From contig NZ_LVWI01000002.1 in assembly GCF_001909055.1 (NCBI RefSeq), positions 310,001-374,000 on the forward strand: a DNA stretch of 64,000 bases, in the 5' to 3' direction. A program made the translations under genes and the position numbers. Position 1 is the first letter of the stretch; each line of letters starts with the position of its first letter. This document shows, piece after piece, positions 18,812 to 26,964 of the stretch. The DNA comes from Paenibacillus helianthi (GTDB taxonomy: Bacteria > Bacillota > Bacilli > Paenibacillales > Paenibacillaceae). The notes under the pieces are model-generated. The model was not told the origin of the DNA, ran no database searches, and was given only the letters and a program-made list of their open reading frames with translations.

Positions 18812-19659
18812 GACTGAGACACCTGTCCTTCCTGCTGCAATTCTTCGATTACGGATCTGAGTTCGGCATGAGCCGTGGCAAGCTGCTCGTCGCTTGGTAC
18901 ATGGTGATGCCAAGCCGGCACATTTTCAGCAAAGGAAACACCCTTGCCTTTAGTGGTATTAGCCATCACAAGAGTTGGCTTACCTGCAACCTCGGGTGCT
19001 GCACGGAAGACCTGTACCAGTTCCTCCATGTTGTTGCCGTTAACAGGAACGACATTCCAGCCGAATGAGGTCCATTTGTCTTCCAGCGGCTCAAGTCCCA
19101 TCACTTCCTCCGTTGATCCGCTGATCTGCAGCCGGTTGCGGTCAATGATGCCGATCAAATTATCCAGTTTGTAGTGCGCACCGGCCATTGCCGCTTCCCA
19201 GTTAGATCCTTCCGCTTGTTCGCCGTCCCCCATTAAGCAGAAGACTCTGTATGAAAGAGCGTCACGTTTGGCTGCCAGTGCCATTCCCACGGAGATGGGG
19301 AGACCATGGCCCAACGCTCCAGTGTTCATCTCAATACCGGGCACCTTATTATTGGGATGGCCGATCAGTCTGGTTCCGAACTGACTATAGGTTTCCAGCT
19401 CTTCTTTTGGGAAAAAACCCTTGTCTGCAAGAATGCACCATAGCGATTCCACCGAATGCCCTTTGCTTGCAATGAAGCGGTCACGCTTCTCCCATTTCGG
19501 ACGGGCAGGATCAATATTCATAATCTCATAATAAAGTGCGGTGAGAATGTCTGTATTGCTCAGAGAGCCACCTGTGTGACCTGTTTTGGCCCGATGAATA
19601 ATGCTCAATAAATCCATGCGGATTTGTGCGGCCTTGATCTTCAATTGTCGGGTTTCCAT
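18808..19659 (-). CDS. Transketolase N-terminal subunit (split transketolase)
   Basis: 283 residues from ATG 19657-19659, with AGGAGG just upstream; a longer in-frame extension has no ribosome site. It carries the thiamine-diphosphate domain: HTGGSLSNTDILTALYY, GALGHGLPISVGMALA, and the GDG...N metal/TPP motif (MGDGEQAEGSNWEAAM ... IIDRNRL). It supplies the TPP pyrophosphate site and is completed by the next gene. It follows the isomerase gene by 46 bp in one operon. Confidence 0.88.
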   Translation of the reverse strand: METRQLKIKAAQIRMDLLSIIHRAKTGHTGGSLSNTDILTALYYEIMNIDPARPKWEKRDRFIASKGHSVESLWCILADKGFFPKEELETYSQFGTRLIGHPNNKVPGIEMNTGALGHGLPISVGMALAAKRDALSYRVFCLMGDGEQAEGSNWEAAMAGAHYKLDNLIGIIDRNRLQISGSTEEVMGLEPLEDKWTSFGWNVVPVNGNNMEELVQVFRAAPEVAGKPTLVMANTTKGKGVSFAENVPAWHHHVPSDEQLATAHAELRSVIEELQQEGQVSQS

Positions 19660-19705
19660 AATATCCTCCTTGTATACATGTTTAAATTCTACCTGCCCAA
19701 ACTGC

Positions 19706-21169
19706 CTATACCAAAATATCCGAACGCTGCTTCCGCACAAGATCCGAGCCTCTCAGCCAACGCTGGATCTCCTGTTCGGTTGGATCCACCGGGTCTGGAG
19801 TCAGACCGGGAATATAATTGCAGGCCTCATAAATGGCCGGAATAACATTGGCATGAATGCCTACGGAGTGATGGACATAAGGACCTTTAACCAACTTTTC
19901 TTCCCATAGCGGCCAATCATTGACCTCTACCCATACGTAGGAGCCACGAGAGTATGGTCCTTCGATGCCGCGTGCCCGGCCTAAGAACATTGAATATTCA
20001 CCGTGGTCGCCGTCAAAGCGGGCAATCGTCATACCGCCGCCCTTAATTTCCCCTTCATGGGTTCCCGGTGCGTGATCGTCGAATAGAAAATGCTTGCGCA
20101 GCTTCGGCTTCTGTTCCACAGAGAGCGACACCGGGAAGTTTCCGCAGTGAAACAGCAACTCACCGTTGTCGTTCTCGGGATGGCGCACCGTAATGTCCGC
20201 GAAGAAGGTCGGATGTTCATTCATGGCTGCCGCCTGAACCATAATGGAAGTAATCGCACCATGAATATCTGTCTCACAGGTCACCGGGATCTGCTCATCG
20301 GTCAGGATGGCATTGGCCAGACAAGGCATAATCGACATCGCATCCTGCAGCGAAGACCAGCACTGAATGGCAATCGCACTGCTTCCAGTCTCACGGGCAA
20401 AAGACTTCATAGCAACCTTCAGCGCTGCAATCCGCTTCACATCATCTTCCGTCACTTCGCTGTAATCAAGCCGCTCTTTAATGTAATCGATCGTGTCCAG
20501 CAGTTCGGCGCTGTTGCCGGAGGCAATCTTCTTCGTTCTGAGCTGGATATCGACCAAAGTGATCGGATGAATCTCAATCCCAAACCGTTCCAATAGCTCT
20601 CCTTCATTGCACATCATCGTCCAGAATGAGGCGGGACGCGGGCCAATTTGCAGAATGCGCAGACTCTTGAACTGCCGGACTACATTTGCCGCTGCAACAA
20701 AGTTCGTGAAGCCCCGTTCAAACACCGGATCCGTCACCCAGCTATTCGTTACATAAGTGAAGGGCACGTTAAATCTGCGCAGAACCTTCCCTGTAGCAAA
20801 AATGCCGCATTGAGTGTCCCGCAGGCGCATACCGTCTGCCAACGGCGCTTCATCACGAGGCCCCCAGAGAAGAGTTGGCTTGCCGAGTTGCTTCGCTACC
20901 CGCGCTACCGTATCTTCTGTACCAAAATTGCAGTGCGGGAAAAAAACTGCGTCAACTTCCTCCTCCTTGAATCGTTTAGCAATCAAATCCGCATTCATAT
21001 GGTCATCATAAAGCAAACCCTCTTCATTTATCCCTTCCAAATCTACAATATCAATGTCCATGCCAAAACTCTCAATCTGCTTGCGAATCTCCACTTTGTA
21101 CTTAAAAGCATCCTCGGCACTAAATGTAAACCGGCGTGTTGGGGCATATCCCAGTTTCAGCTTTTTCAT
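19706..21169 (-). CDS. L-fucose/L-arabinose isomerase-fold protein, candidate apiose isomerase
   Basis: 487 residues beginning MKKLKLGYAPTRR with GGAG upstream. The pattern is that of the fucose isomerase superfamily: two Rossmann-like domains (GINEEGLLYD...DAVFFPHCNFGTEDTVARVAKQL) and a C-terminal barrel. Likely metal/substrate residues lie in VTCETDIHGAITS and in VHHSVGIHANV near the end. Family members interconvert aldoses and ketoses with Mn2+. It is the first gene of the operon with split transketolase and FGGY kinase, so an aldose-to-ketose step feeding the kinase is the natural role. D-apiose to D-apulose is my inference; L-fucose itself is unlikely because no fuculose aldolase is present. 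Confidence 0.72.
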   Translation of the reverse strand: MKKLKLGYAPTRRFTFSAEDAFKYKVEIRKQIESFGMDIDIVDLEGINEEGLLYDDHMNADLIAKRFKEEEVDAVFFPHCNFGTEDTVARVAKQLGKPTLLWGPRDEAPLADGMRLRDTQCGIFATGKVLRRFNVPFTYVTNSWVTDPVFERGFTNFVAAANVVRQFKSLRILQIGPRPASFWTMMCNEGELLERFGIEIHPITLVDIQLRTKKIASGNSAELLDTIDYIKERLDYSEVTEDDVKRIAALKVAMKSFARETGSSAIAIQCWSSLQDAMSIMPCLANAILTDEQIPVTCETDIHGAITSIMVQAAAMNEHPTFFADITVRHPENDNGELLFHCGNFPVSLSVEQKPKLRKHFLFDDHAPGTHEGEIKGGGMTIARFDGDHGEYSMFLGRARGIEGPYSRGSYVWVEVNDWPLWEEKLVKGPYVHHSVGIHANVIPAIYEACNYIPGLTPDPVDPTEQEIQRWLRGSDLVRKQRSDILV

Positions 21170-21234
21170 AATCGTTGCTCCTTATTAAATAAATTGCTTA
21201 AATAAACTTAATAAAACTAAAATGTTTATATGAA

Positions 21235-21290
21235 ATTTAGCTAAATGTTATCTACACGATCATAGTATCACCCGTATAAAGCGTTGTCAA
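21235..21290 (-). promoter_or_regulatory. Promoter and LacI-type operator of the isomerase operon
   Basis: Read leftwards: a perfect TTGACA -35 (21285-21290), a 17-bp spacer and a TACTAT -10 (21262-21267). About 16 bp beyond the -10 is the palindrome ATTTAGCTAAAT (21235-21246), placed at roughly +8 to +19, where a LacI-family repressor would block transcription. A related TAGTTAACTA palindrome lies further upstream near 21339-21348. The lacI gene is next door. Confidence 0.65.
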
Positions 21291-21398
21291 CGAGTCTATT
21301 CAGATTAATTAGCTGAACACAAACTAAATAATAACTCTAGTTAACTAAACTTTTTGGGTGAGTTTCCTGAGAAATTAAAAAAATAGCGGTGCCCCTCA

Positions 21399-21610
21399 TA
21401 CCAAAAAAGCCTCGGACTGTGAACTGCACTTCCATTAGGGAAGCTGCGGATTCGCAAGCCAAGACATTTTCATTCATTATAGCGGCCGTCAGGCCATGTT
21501 AGTTTGGGACACTCTCTTCGGTTACCTCTTAAGCAGGTTACTTAATATTATTTCCTTTGCCCAGGCATTCATTTGCTTTTGATTTTCGGCAATGATTGGT
21601 CCAGACCGGC
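21399..21610. repeat. Direct repeat copy 1 (about 212 bp) at the 3' end of lacI
   Basis: This block is about nine-tenths identical to 23018-23230. Its right part, read leftwards, still encodes the C-terminal residues of a solute-binding protein (ending IIAENQKQMNAWA); its left part is the 3' untranslated region including a hairpin and T6 tract. The lacI stop codon lies within 2 bp of its edge. Confidence 0.75.
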
Positions 21611-21611
21611 C

Positions 21612-22691
21612 CTATATGGGCTGTCTCTTTGTTGTTCCCTTGCCAACTACAGCTGCATCAGTTGGTGGTGCACACGATTTACGAATTACCAATTGTGTGT
21701 CGACCATCATTTTAACTTTCCCTTGGTTCCCATGCTCAATTGATCCAGTCAACAGATCCACCGCCAAAGTCGCCATTTTTTCTTTCTCTACATGTACAGT
21801 CGTCAATTCCGGAGTAATAATTACCGACTCAGTAATGTTGTCGAAGCCGATGATTGAAGTGTCTTCGGGGACACGGATACCAAGCTCTGCCATAGTTTTC
21901 ATTGCGCTAATAGCTATGTAGTCGCATTCACAAAACCAAGCGGTTGGTAGACTTTTCCCACTTTGGATATATTCATTGAGCTGCTGCTTAAGTGAATCCT
22001 GGGATGTCAATATGGTGGGAGCTACGGACAGCCGGTGCGATTCAGGAATCTGTACTCCCCATTCTTCGAGAGCCAATTGAAAACCGCGAGAACGCTCTTC
22101 AAAATTGTGAATACGTATATTGGAAGCGATATACCCAATGAAAGAATGACCTATTTGACATAAATAGGATCCTGCCTGATAAGCCCCCATAACATTATTA
22201 ATTTCTACAAACTGTACAGGCAACGTTTCAAAACATGTGTCGAGAACAATTACGTTCGGTAATCTGGCATGAATCACTTCGATATGCTTTCGAGTCAGAT
22301 TAGTCCCAAGAACAATCATACCTTCGCTACGCTTCTCCTCAGCAATCGCATGGATATCTCGCTCTATATACTCCAAATCCATAGTTGAGAAAATAAGAGA
22401 ATATCCCAATTGCCTGCATCGTACTTCAATAAAGTGAATTAATTCTTTAAAAAATGGTTGTTGGTAATATTCCTCAAGGACAATTCCGGAATTTACACAT
22501 ACAAGAAATAGAAGGGATTTATCCATCTTAGTAGAAACTATTGACCTTGCTTTCGGCATATAACCAGCTTCTTGAGCAACCTGTAAAATGCGCTCTCGTG
22601 TTTCAGGGGCGACACCTGGTTTCCCACTAAATGCTAAAGATACAGCTGCTTTAGATACATTCGCCAATTTGGCAATATCCTCCATTTTCAT
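21612..22691 (-). CDS. LacI-family transcriptional regulator
   Basis: 359 residues: an N-terminal helix-turn-helix (MEDIAKLANVSKAAVSLAFSGKPGV) with the family hinge helix, then a periplasmic-binding-protein-like effector domain (about 65-340). A good AGGAG site precedes the ATG. It is divergent in position from nothing and reads in the same direction as the isomerase operon downstream, whose promoter carries a matching palindrome. It is the likely sugar-responsive repressor. Its last residues (TTKRQPI) end exactly at the junction with a duplicated segment, so the native C-terminus may have been replaced. Confidence 0.9.
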   Translation of the reverse strand: MKMEDIAKLANVSKAAVSLAFSGKPGVAPETRERILQVAQEAGYMPKARSIVSTKMDKSLLFLVCVNSGIVLEEYYQQPFFKELIHFIEVRCRQLGYSLIFSTMDLEYIERDIHAIAEEKRSEGMIVLGTNLTRKHIEVIHARLPNVIVLDTCFETLPVQFVEINNVMGAYQAGSYLCQIGHSFIGYIASNIRIHNFEERSRGFQLALEEWGVQIPESHRLSVAPTILTSQDSLKQQLNEYIQSGKSLPTAWFCECDYIAISAMKTMAELGIRVPEDTSIIGFDNITESVIITPELTTVHVEKEKMATLAVDLLTGSIEHGNQGKVKMMVDTQLVIRKSCAPPTDAAVVGKGTTKRQPI

Positions 22692-22803
22692 AACGAGAGC
22701 TCCTGTCCTAAGATATTAATAATAGAAGTTTACATTGAAAATACTCAAGATGCAATGTTTAGTCATTGTTCATTCATTAAGTTTAGTTGAATTCAGTTTT
22801 TGT

Positions 22804-23017
22804 TTATGTTCTAAAATTTGACCGCCATAATTGGCTGGCAATGACCTGCAAATCCTGTTCTGTCTGAATCCGGGAGAATCCAATGCTTCTAGAAGTTGCC
22901 GCGATTGCGTCCCGAAACAGCTTTCGTCGGTAACGTGTCAGCAACCACTTCCTCACAGTAACAATTGGTTGTACTCGTGGGATACAATCGGCCGCTTTAG
23001 GACTTAGAGTGTGTCCT
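22804..23017 (-). pseudogene. Scar region with a YesM N-terminal fragment
   Basis: About 22830-22870 repeats, nearly base for base, the coding sequence for QTEQDLQVIAGQL of the YesM kinase gene at about 14007-14045. The rest (VRKWLLTRYRRKLFRDAIAATSR in the leftward frame) is not recognisable; it could be a transposase piece. No intact gene is present. The fragment suggests another YesM-like gene, or a recombination product of one, once lay here. Confidence 0.5.
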
Positions 23018-23230
23018 ACCAAAAAAGCCTCGGCCTGTGAACTGTACTTCCATTAGGGAAGGTACGGATTCGCAAGCCAAGACATTTTCATTCATTATGG
23101 TGGCCGTCAGGCCGTGTTAGTTTGGGATACTCTCTTCGGTTACAGCTTAAGTGGATTACTGGATATTATTAGCCTTTGCCCACGCATTCAATTGCTTTTG
23201 CTTTTCGGCAATGATTGTGCCCAGACCGGC
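23018..23230. repeat. Direct repeat copy 2 (about 213 bp)
   Basis: Same orientation and nearly the same length as 21399-21610, about nine-tenths identical. The two copies bracket the lacI gene. This copy covers the 3' end and trailer of the solute-binding-protein remnant to its right. Confidence 0.75.
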
Positions 23231-23570
23231 AGACTTGAGCTTTCCCAAGAATTCATCAAGAATGCTGACAGACGCAACTTCGGTCTTCACTGGAGACGTA
23301 TCGAATGAGAAGCCAAGCGCTTTGGAGAACGTAGCCGATTTATTGCATTCCTTAGTCTGTTCCCAAATATCAGGTGCATTTCCTTCCCATACCTTAGTAA
23401 GCGCGTTATTTCCGACTTCCCACTGGTTGAACACATAGTTGCTGCCGCCATCCGGCGTTTCCTTAAAGTCCCTACGAAGCTGGATCAACCCCTTCTGTTC
23501 GAAAAACCGAAAGGCACTTATCTGCAAATGTTTTGGAAAGGCAGTTGGGAAACGTTGCCTCAAGCGTATA
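23156..23570 (-). pseudogene. C-terminal remnant of an extracellular solute-binding protein (YtcQ/DUF3502-like)
   Basis: The leftward frame reads VFNQWEVGNNALTKVWEG, GFSFDTSPVKTEVASVS and LGTIIAEKQKQLNAWAKAN, the typical C-terminal DUF3502 region of YtcQ/LipO-like binding proteins. The N-terminal two-thirds and the lipoprotein signal are missing. The sequence further right, up to about 23737, includes on the opposite strand a short stretch resembling a solute-binding-protein C-terminus (PKHLQISA in one frame, AYEENVIDDFAVQDTDQYI in the other), so the region is a mosaic. It is debris of a transporter that once accompanied the sugar genes. Confidence 0.65.
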
Positions 23571-23737
23571 CAGAAATTATGGATTATGTTTATGAGAACG
23601 CTGTAAAATTGAAGGGGGATGCTTACGAAGAAAATGTTATTGATGATTTTGCGGTCCAAGATACAGATCAATATATTACCAAATTTAGGATTGCTATCGA
23701 ACAATAAGCGCCTTAAAAATTGATTAAATTCCCACAA

Positions 23738-24047
23738 CTAATTCTCTTAAAATTGTCAGCAGAAAATAAAATATAGCTAGATGGCTTTATTCCACACTGC
23801 TTTTCTAATTGAAAAATCCTCACAGAAAATGCGCCGGCTCACAATGGTATCATGAAAGCGGCGCTTATTTGATCGATTACACATATACATAAAAACGGAG
23901 TATATGTTAGCTTATTCCAATAGCACCGCCGCTTCCACCCGCGTCGTATGCGCCAAGGATGCAAATTGAGCAGCAATGGCTTTTAGGCCTACTCAATCCC
24001 AGTGGATGGCGAGAGACTCCGGCTGGTTGCTATTCAGGAAGCGTCTG
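23738..24047. other. Gap without a supported gene
   Basis: Low-information sequence. Between about 23905 and 23980 the leftward frame encodes AIAAQFASLAHTTRVEAAVLLE followed by a stop, which looks like the C-terminal tail of a lost enzyme gene, but I cannot name it. Confidence 0.3.
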
Positions 24048-24938
24048 TCAATTGCGACGAGCCGTTCGCTCTATGCCATCAGCGGTTTCTTTGTACAGTT
24101 GGTGCGGCAGGTCGTGTCCCATGCCGTCAACCAACATTAGCTCGGCGCCCGGGATGGCAGAAGCCGTGTCCTCGCCACACGCCGGGACGAACAGGGGATC
24201 GTCCACCCCATGAATGACAAGTGCTGGTACTTTTATGGTCGCCAGCCGCGGACGACGGTCACCGGAGACAGCGATCGCAGCAATTTGTCGTCCGACACTG
24301 CCTGGATCGTAGGCTCGCTGGACTTCCTCCAGAATGAGCGCCCGATAAGCGTCCTCTTCAAACGGATAGCCGGTGCCGGCGATGTGTTTGGCAAAAGAGA
24401 GGCTGTGCGCCAAAAATCCTGCTTGATCCTCAAAGGGGTTCGGCGCCGGTTTAGTCATCATCGCCATGACATCCGGGGAAGCTTGCGGAAGGGTGGGATT
24501 ACCGGAACTAGACATAATGGAGGTGAGTGATACAACCCGTTCAGGGTACTCACTGGCTGCAATCTGAGCGATCATTCCGCCCATCGACCTGCCAACGAAA
24601 TGTGCCCGGTCAATGGAAAGGGCGTCGAGCAGTCCGATAGCGTCGCCTGCCATGTTATCGAGAGTGTAAGGGATATCCGGTCGCTGTCCCGACATGAGAG
24701 CAGTCGCCAGTGCGTCAAAATTCAGCGCCCGATAATGACTATAGTGTGTCGAGCAGCCCACGTCGCGATTGTCAAAGCGAATTACCCGAAAGCCCCGCGC
24801 TGCCAATAGTTCACAAAACGGAACCGTCCAGCGGATCATCTGGGTTCCAAGCCCGGCGATTAGGATAATAGCCTCGTCATTTTCGTTACCGAAACTATCA
24901 TAGGCCAACTCAACACCGTTAACTTTTAGAATGTTCAT
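24048..24938 (-). CDS. Alpha/beta hydrolase
   Basis: About 296 residues. The second of two close ATGs (24936-24938) is preferred because GAGGAG then lies at normal distance. Features of the fold: oxyanion loop LIAGLGTQMIRW, FDNRDVGCSTHY, nucleophile elbow GRSMGGMIAQ (Ser), Asp in VDDPLF and His in GMGHDLPHQL. It belongs to the haloperoxidase/esterase-like branch of small soluble hydrolases; the substrate is unknown. It follows the DUF1330 gene by 17 bp and probably shares the promoter described at 25986-26028. Confidence 0.88.
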   Translation of the reverse strand: MNILKVNGVELAYDSFGNENDEAIILIAGLGTQMIRWTVPFCELLAARGFRVIRFDNRDVGCSTHYSHYRALNFDALATALMSGQRPDIPYTLDNMAGDAIGLLDALSIDRAHFVGRSMGGMIAQIAASEYPERVVSLTSIMSSSGNPTLPQASPDVMAMMTKPAPNPFEDQAGFLAHSLSFAKHIAGTGYPFEEDAYRALILEEVQRAYDPGSVGRQIAAIAVSGDRRPRLATIKVPALVIHGVDDPLFVPACGEDTASAIPGAELMLVDGMGHDLPHQLYKETADGIERTARRN

Positions 24939-24955
24939 GGTCATGTTCTCCTCAA

Positions 24956-25291
24956 TTAATTCGGTTTCGGAAGTCCTGCCATAGGCAGAAGGCGTGAATC
25001 TTCGATCGCTGCAGTCCGGTGACCGATACCGGCCAGGTAGTCTTGATGACTTGAGAAAGCTAGGAATAACTGCGCGCTACTCTGGCGGATCAGCATGACA
25101 AGATTCCATTTCTCTTCTTCGGGTCCGATAAGAAACTCTCCGCCATCGCCAAGAAACACGATTTCGCCTCCGCTTTCACGGAGATATGGGAGGGTGTACT
25201 CAATATAGCGGTTGAAAGCTTCGGCACCGCTAATAGAGACCTCTGGTGTTAGTTCAGGATTGGCTGTGTAATCAGCAACATCACGAGTCAT
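24956..25291 (-). CDS. DUF1330 family protein
   Basis: A 111-residue single-domain protein. AFNRYIEYTLPYLRESGGEIVFLG and YLAGIGHRTAAIEDSRLLPM match the ferredoxin-like DUF1330 family (dimeric alpha/beta barrel fold related to stress-responsive small monooxygenase-like proteins). No catalytic activity can be assigned. It is flanked closely by the hydrolase and DUF2239 genes on the same strand. Confidence 0.8.
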   Translation of the reverse strand: MTRDVADYTANPELTPEVSISGAEAFNRYIEYTLPYLRESGGEIVFLGDGGEFLIGPEEEKWNLVMLIRQSSAQLFLAFSSHQDYLAGIGHRTAAIEDSRLLPMAGLPKPN

Positions 25292-25345
25292 AGTGGCTCC
25301 TTTCGCATTTCATTGTTAATTGTTTACGCCCTCAAATGCTTTCAG

Positions 25346-25957
25346 TCATAAGTTCTCTTCGGGGAATGCATTAGCGGCTAATCGCTTGACATGGTTTCTG
25401 ATATCAGGTGCCCAGTCATCGATGAAGTGGTAAAAACGATCCAAATCACCAGCATACAGTGCCCGTAGAGCTTCTTCGTATTGATGGAAGTCCCCGGCCA
25501 TAGCTGTCATAAAGTTATATGTTGCTTCTTGTGACTCTCGGATTGTGCTCTGTTGCTCTCCAGCACGGCGAGCTTCATCAATGAGCTTTCGTAATGTTAC
25601 AGACGCCCCTCCAGGTTGACTCTTGAGCCATTCCCAATGTCGAGGCAATAACGTAACCTCACCGGATACAACACCCAGCTTGGGTCGACCGACCCGACGT
25701 GTAGTCTGGTGAGTCACTTCTGTACTGGATGAGTCACCAAACTGTTCTCCTAAACGTTTAAGCACATCATCTGTCTTCCCACGAAAATCAACATCTATTG
25801 GCTTCCCCGTGGAATCGTCAAATAAAAGCAACTGTGTGAGCTCTTTGTCATCTAGAGCATTCTTCACTGTAGTAACAACGTGCTGTAACGAACCACTGGC
25901 GACGACTCCCACACCCAAAAATGCCGTGCAGTAAAAGGGCATTAGCGAATTACTCAT
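25346..25957 (-). CDS. DUF2239 family protein
   Basis: 203 residues from ATG 25955-25957, supported by AGAGGAGGTC upstream; in-frame sequence further upstream is promoter. It shows the DUF2239 pattern: FYCTAFLGVGVVASG near the start, LLLFDDSTGKPIDVDFRG, a Lys/Arg-rich GRPKLGVVSGEVTLLPRHWEWLKSQPGGASVTLRKLIDEAR block and a helical C-terminus. The PRHWEWL...ASVTLRKL part resembles a YfbR/RHH-like DNA-binding helix, but function is unknown. It is the first gene of a probable three-gene operon. Confidence 0.8.
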   Translation of the reverse strand: MSNSLMPFYCTAFLGVGVVASGSLQHVVTTVKNALDDKELTQLLLFDDSTGKPIDVDFRGKTDDVLKRLGEQFGDSSSTEVTHQTTRRVGRPKLGVVSGEVTLLPRHWEWLKSQPGGASVTLRKLIDEARRAGEQQSTIRESQEATYNFMTAMAGDFHQYEEALRALYAGDLDRFYHFIDDWAPDIRNHVKRLAANAFPEENL

Positions 25958-25985
25958 GCTGACCTCCTCTCTGATTGCCTCACTA

Positions 25986-26028
25986 ATTATACCCGGGTAA
26001 AAATATAAAATCAATATTACCCGGGTAA
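25986..26028 (-). promoter_or_regulatory. Promoter with twin TTACCCGGGTAA-type operators
   Basis: Read leftwards: -35 TTGATT (26009-26014), a 17-bp spacer and a perfect TATAAT -10 (25986-25991). One palindrome TACCCGGGTA (25990-25999) covers the spacer/-10 edge, and a second, TTACCCGGGTAA (26017-26028), lies just upstream of the -35. Their centres are 28 bp apart. This is a textbook layout for a dimeric repressor such as TetR or MarR; no regulator gene adjoins it. Confidence 0.7.
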
Positions 26029-26042
26029 AATATATTTTCTCG

Positions 26043-26757
26043 TTCGTTATCTTAGATCGAGGGAAACCATACAAAGGAACCTTTCATTTTGAACATACAA
26101 GAGATGGTCTCAAGATATTGCTTCAAACCATTCAGGACGTCGAACAAGCATCAGGACGTCGACCTACAATAATCCTGGAAGCAACCGGGCACTATCAAAG
26201 CCCCGTTGTTCAGTTCCTTGAGGAGCATCACTATTTATTCATCGTTATCAATCCGCTCATTTTTAATCGGCTTCGAAAAACCAATCTTCGCAAAGTGAAA
26301 ACGGATGCTGCAGATGCCTATCTTCTGGGTGAACTTTACTATAGGGAGGATCGAACCATTCAAAAAAAGAGGTGCGCAACTGCTTAATATGCGTTATCTA
26401 ACGCGACAATACGAATCCTTTTCTAAGATGTGCGTGCAGACGAAACTGCAATTCCAAGCCGTTCTAGATCAGGTTTTCCCGGCGTACAAAGGTGTTTTTG
26501 GGGCTATGTATTCTAAAGTATCCCTTCGGTTCTTACATGAGTTTCCGACTTCATCCTCTGTTCTACAGGTCAGTGAAGAGACACTTAAAAATACAATCAG
26601 TGCTCTCCTATCTTCAAAACGTGGTCGATCAGAGAGGTGGATTAACGAACGAGTTCAACGGTTACTCGATGCTGCAAAACAAAACCCATTTCAGCAAACA
26701 ATGTATGCGAGCCACTTGATTAATCTTAAGATCTTGATCAATTTCTCTATCTCATGA
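26043..26757 (+). pseudogene. IS110-family transposase, N-terminal half, frameshifted
   Basis: The frame starting near 26043 reads LDRGKPYKGTFHFEHTRDGL and then IILEATGHYQSPVVQFLEE and KVKTDAADAYLLGELYY, the DEDD RuvC-like domain of IS110 transposases. After the KKRC region (about 26365-26390) the coding frame shifts by one and continues with YLTRQYESFSKMCVQTKLQFQAVLDQVFP to a stop at 26757. The first catalytic Asp block and the C-terminal transposase_20 domain are absent, so it is dead. See the C-terminal half near 29.3 kb. Confidence 0.75.
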
Positions 26758-26964
26758 CGATGTGTATGGTCATGACCAATCCGGATGTTAGAGCCCTCCA
26801 GTCCCCTACCTATACAATCTCTTTTCATTTAGCACGTTCCTATCCCCCTACAAACGGCAACGGACCAGTCTCTGTAATTTCCGTATTTCTACTATGCAAG
26901 TCCTGAGTTTTTGGTATGATATGATTAATGTAAATAACGTTGATGAAATTAGGGGGAGTCTACA

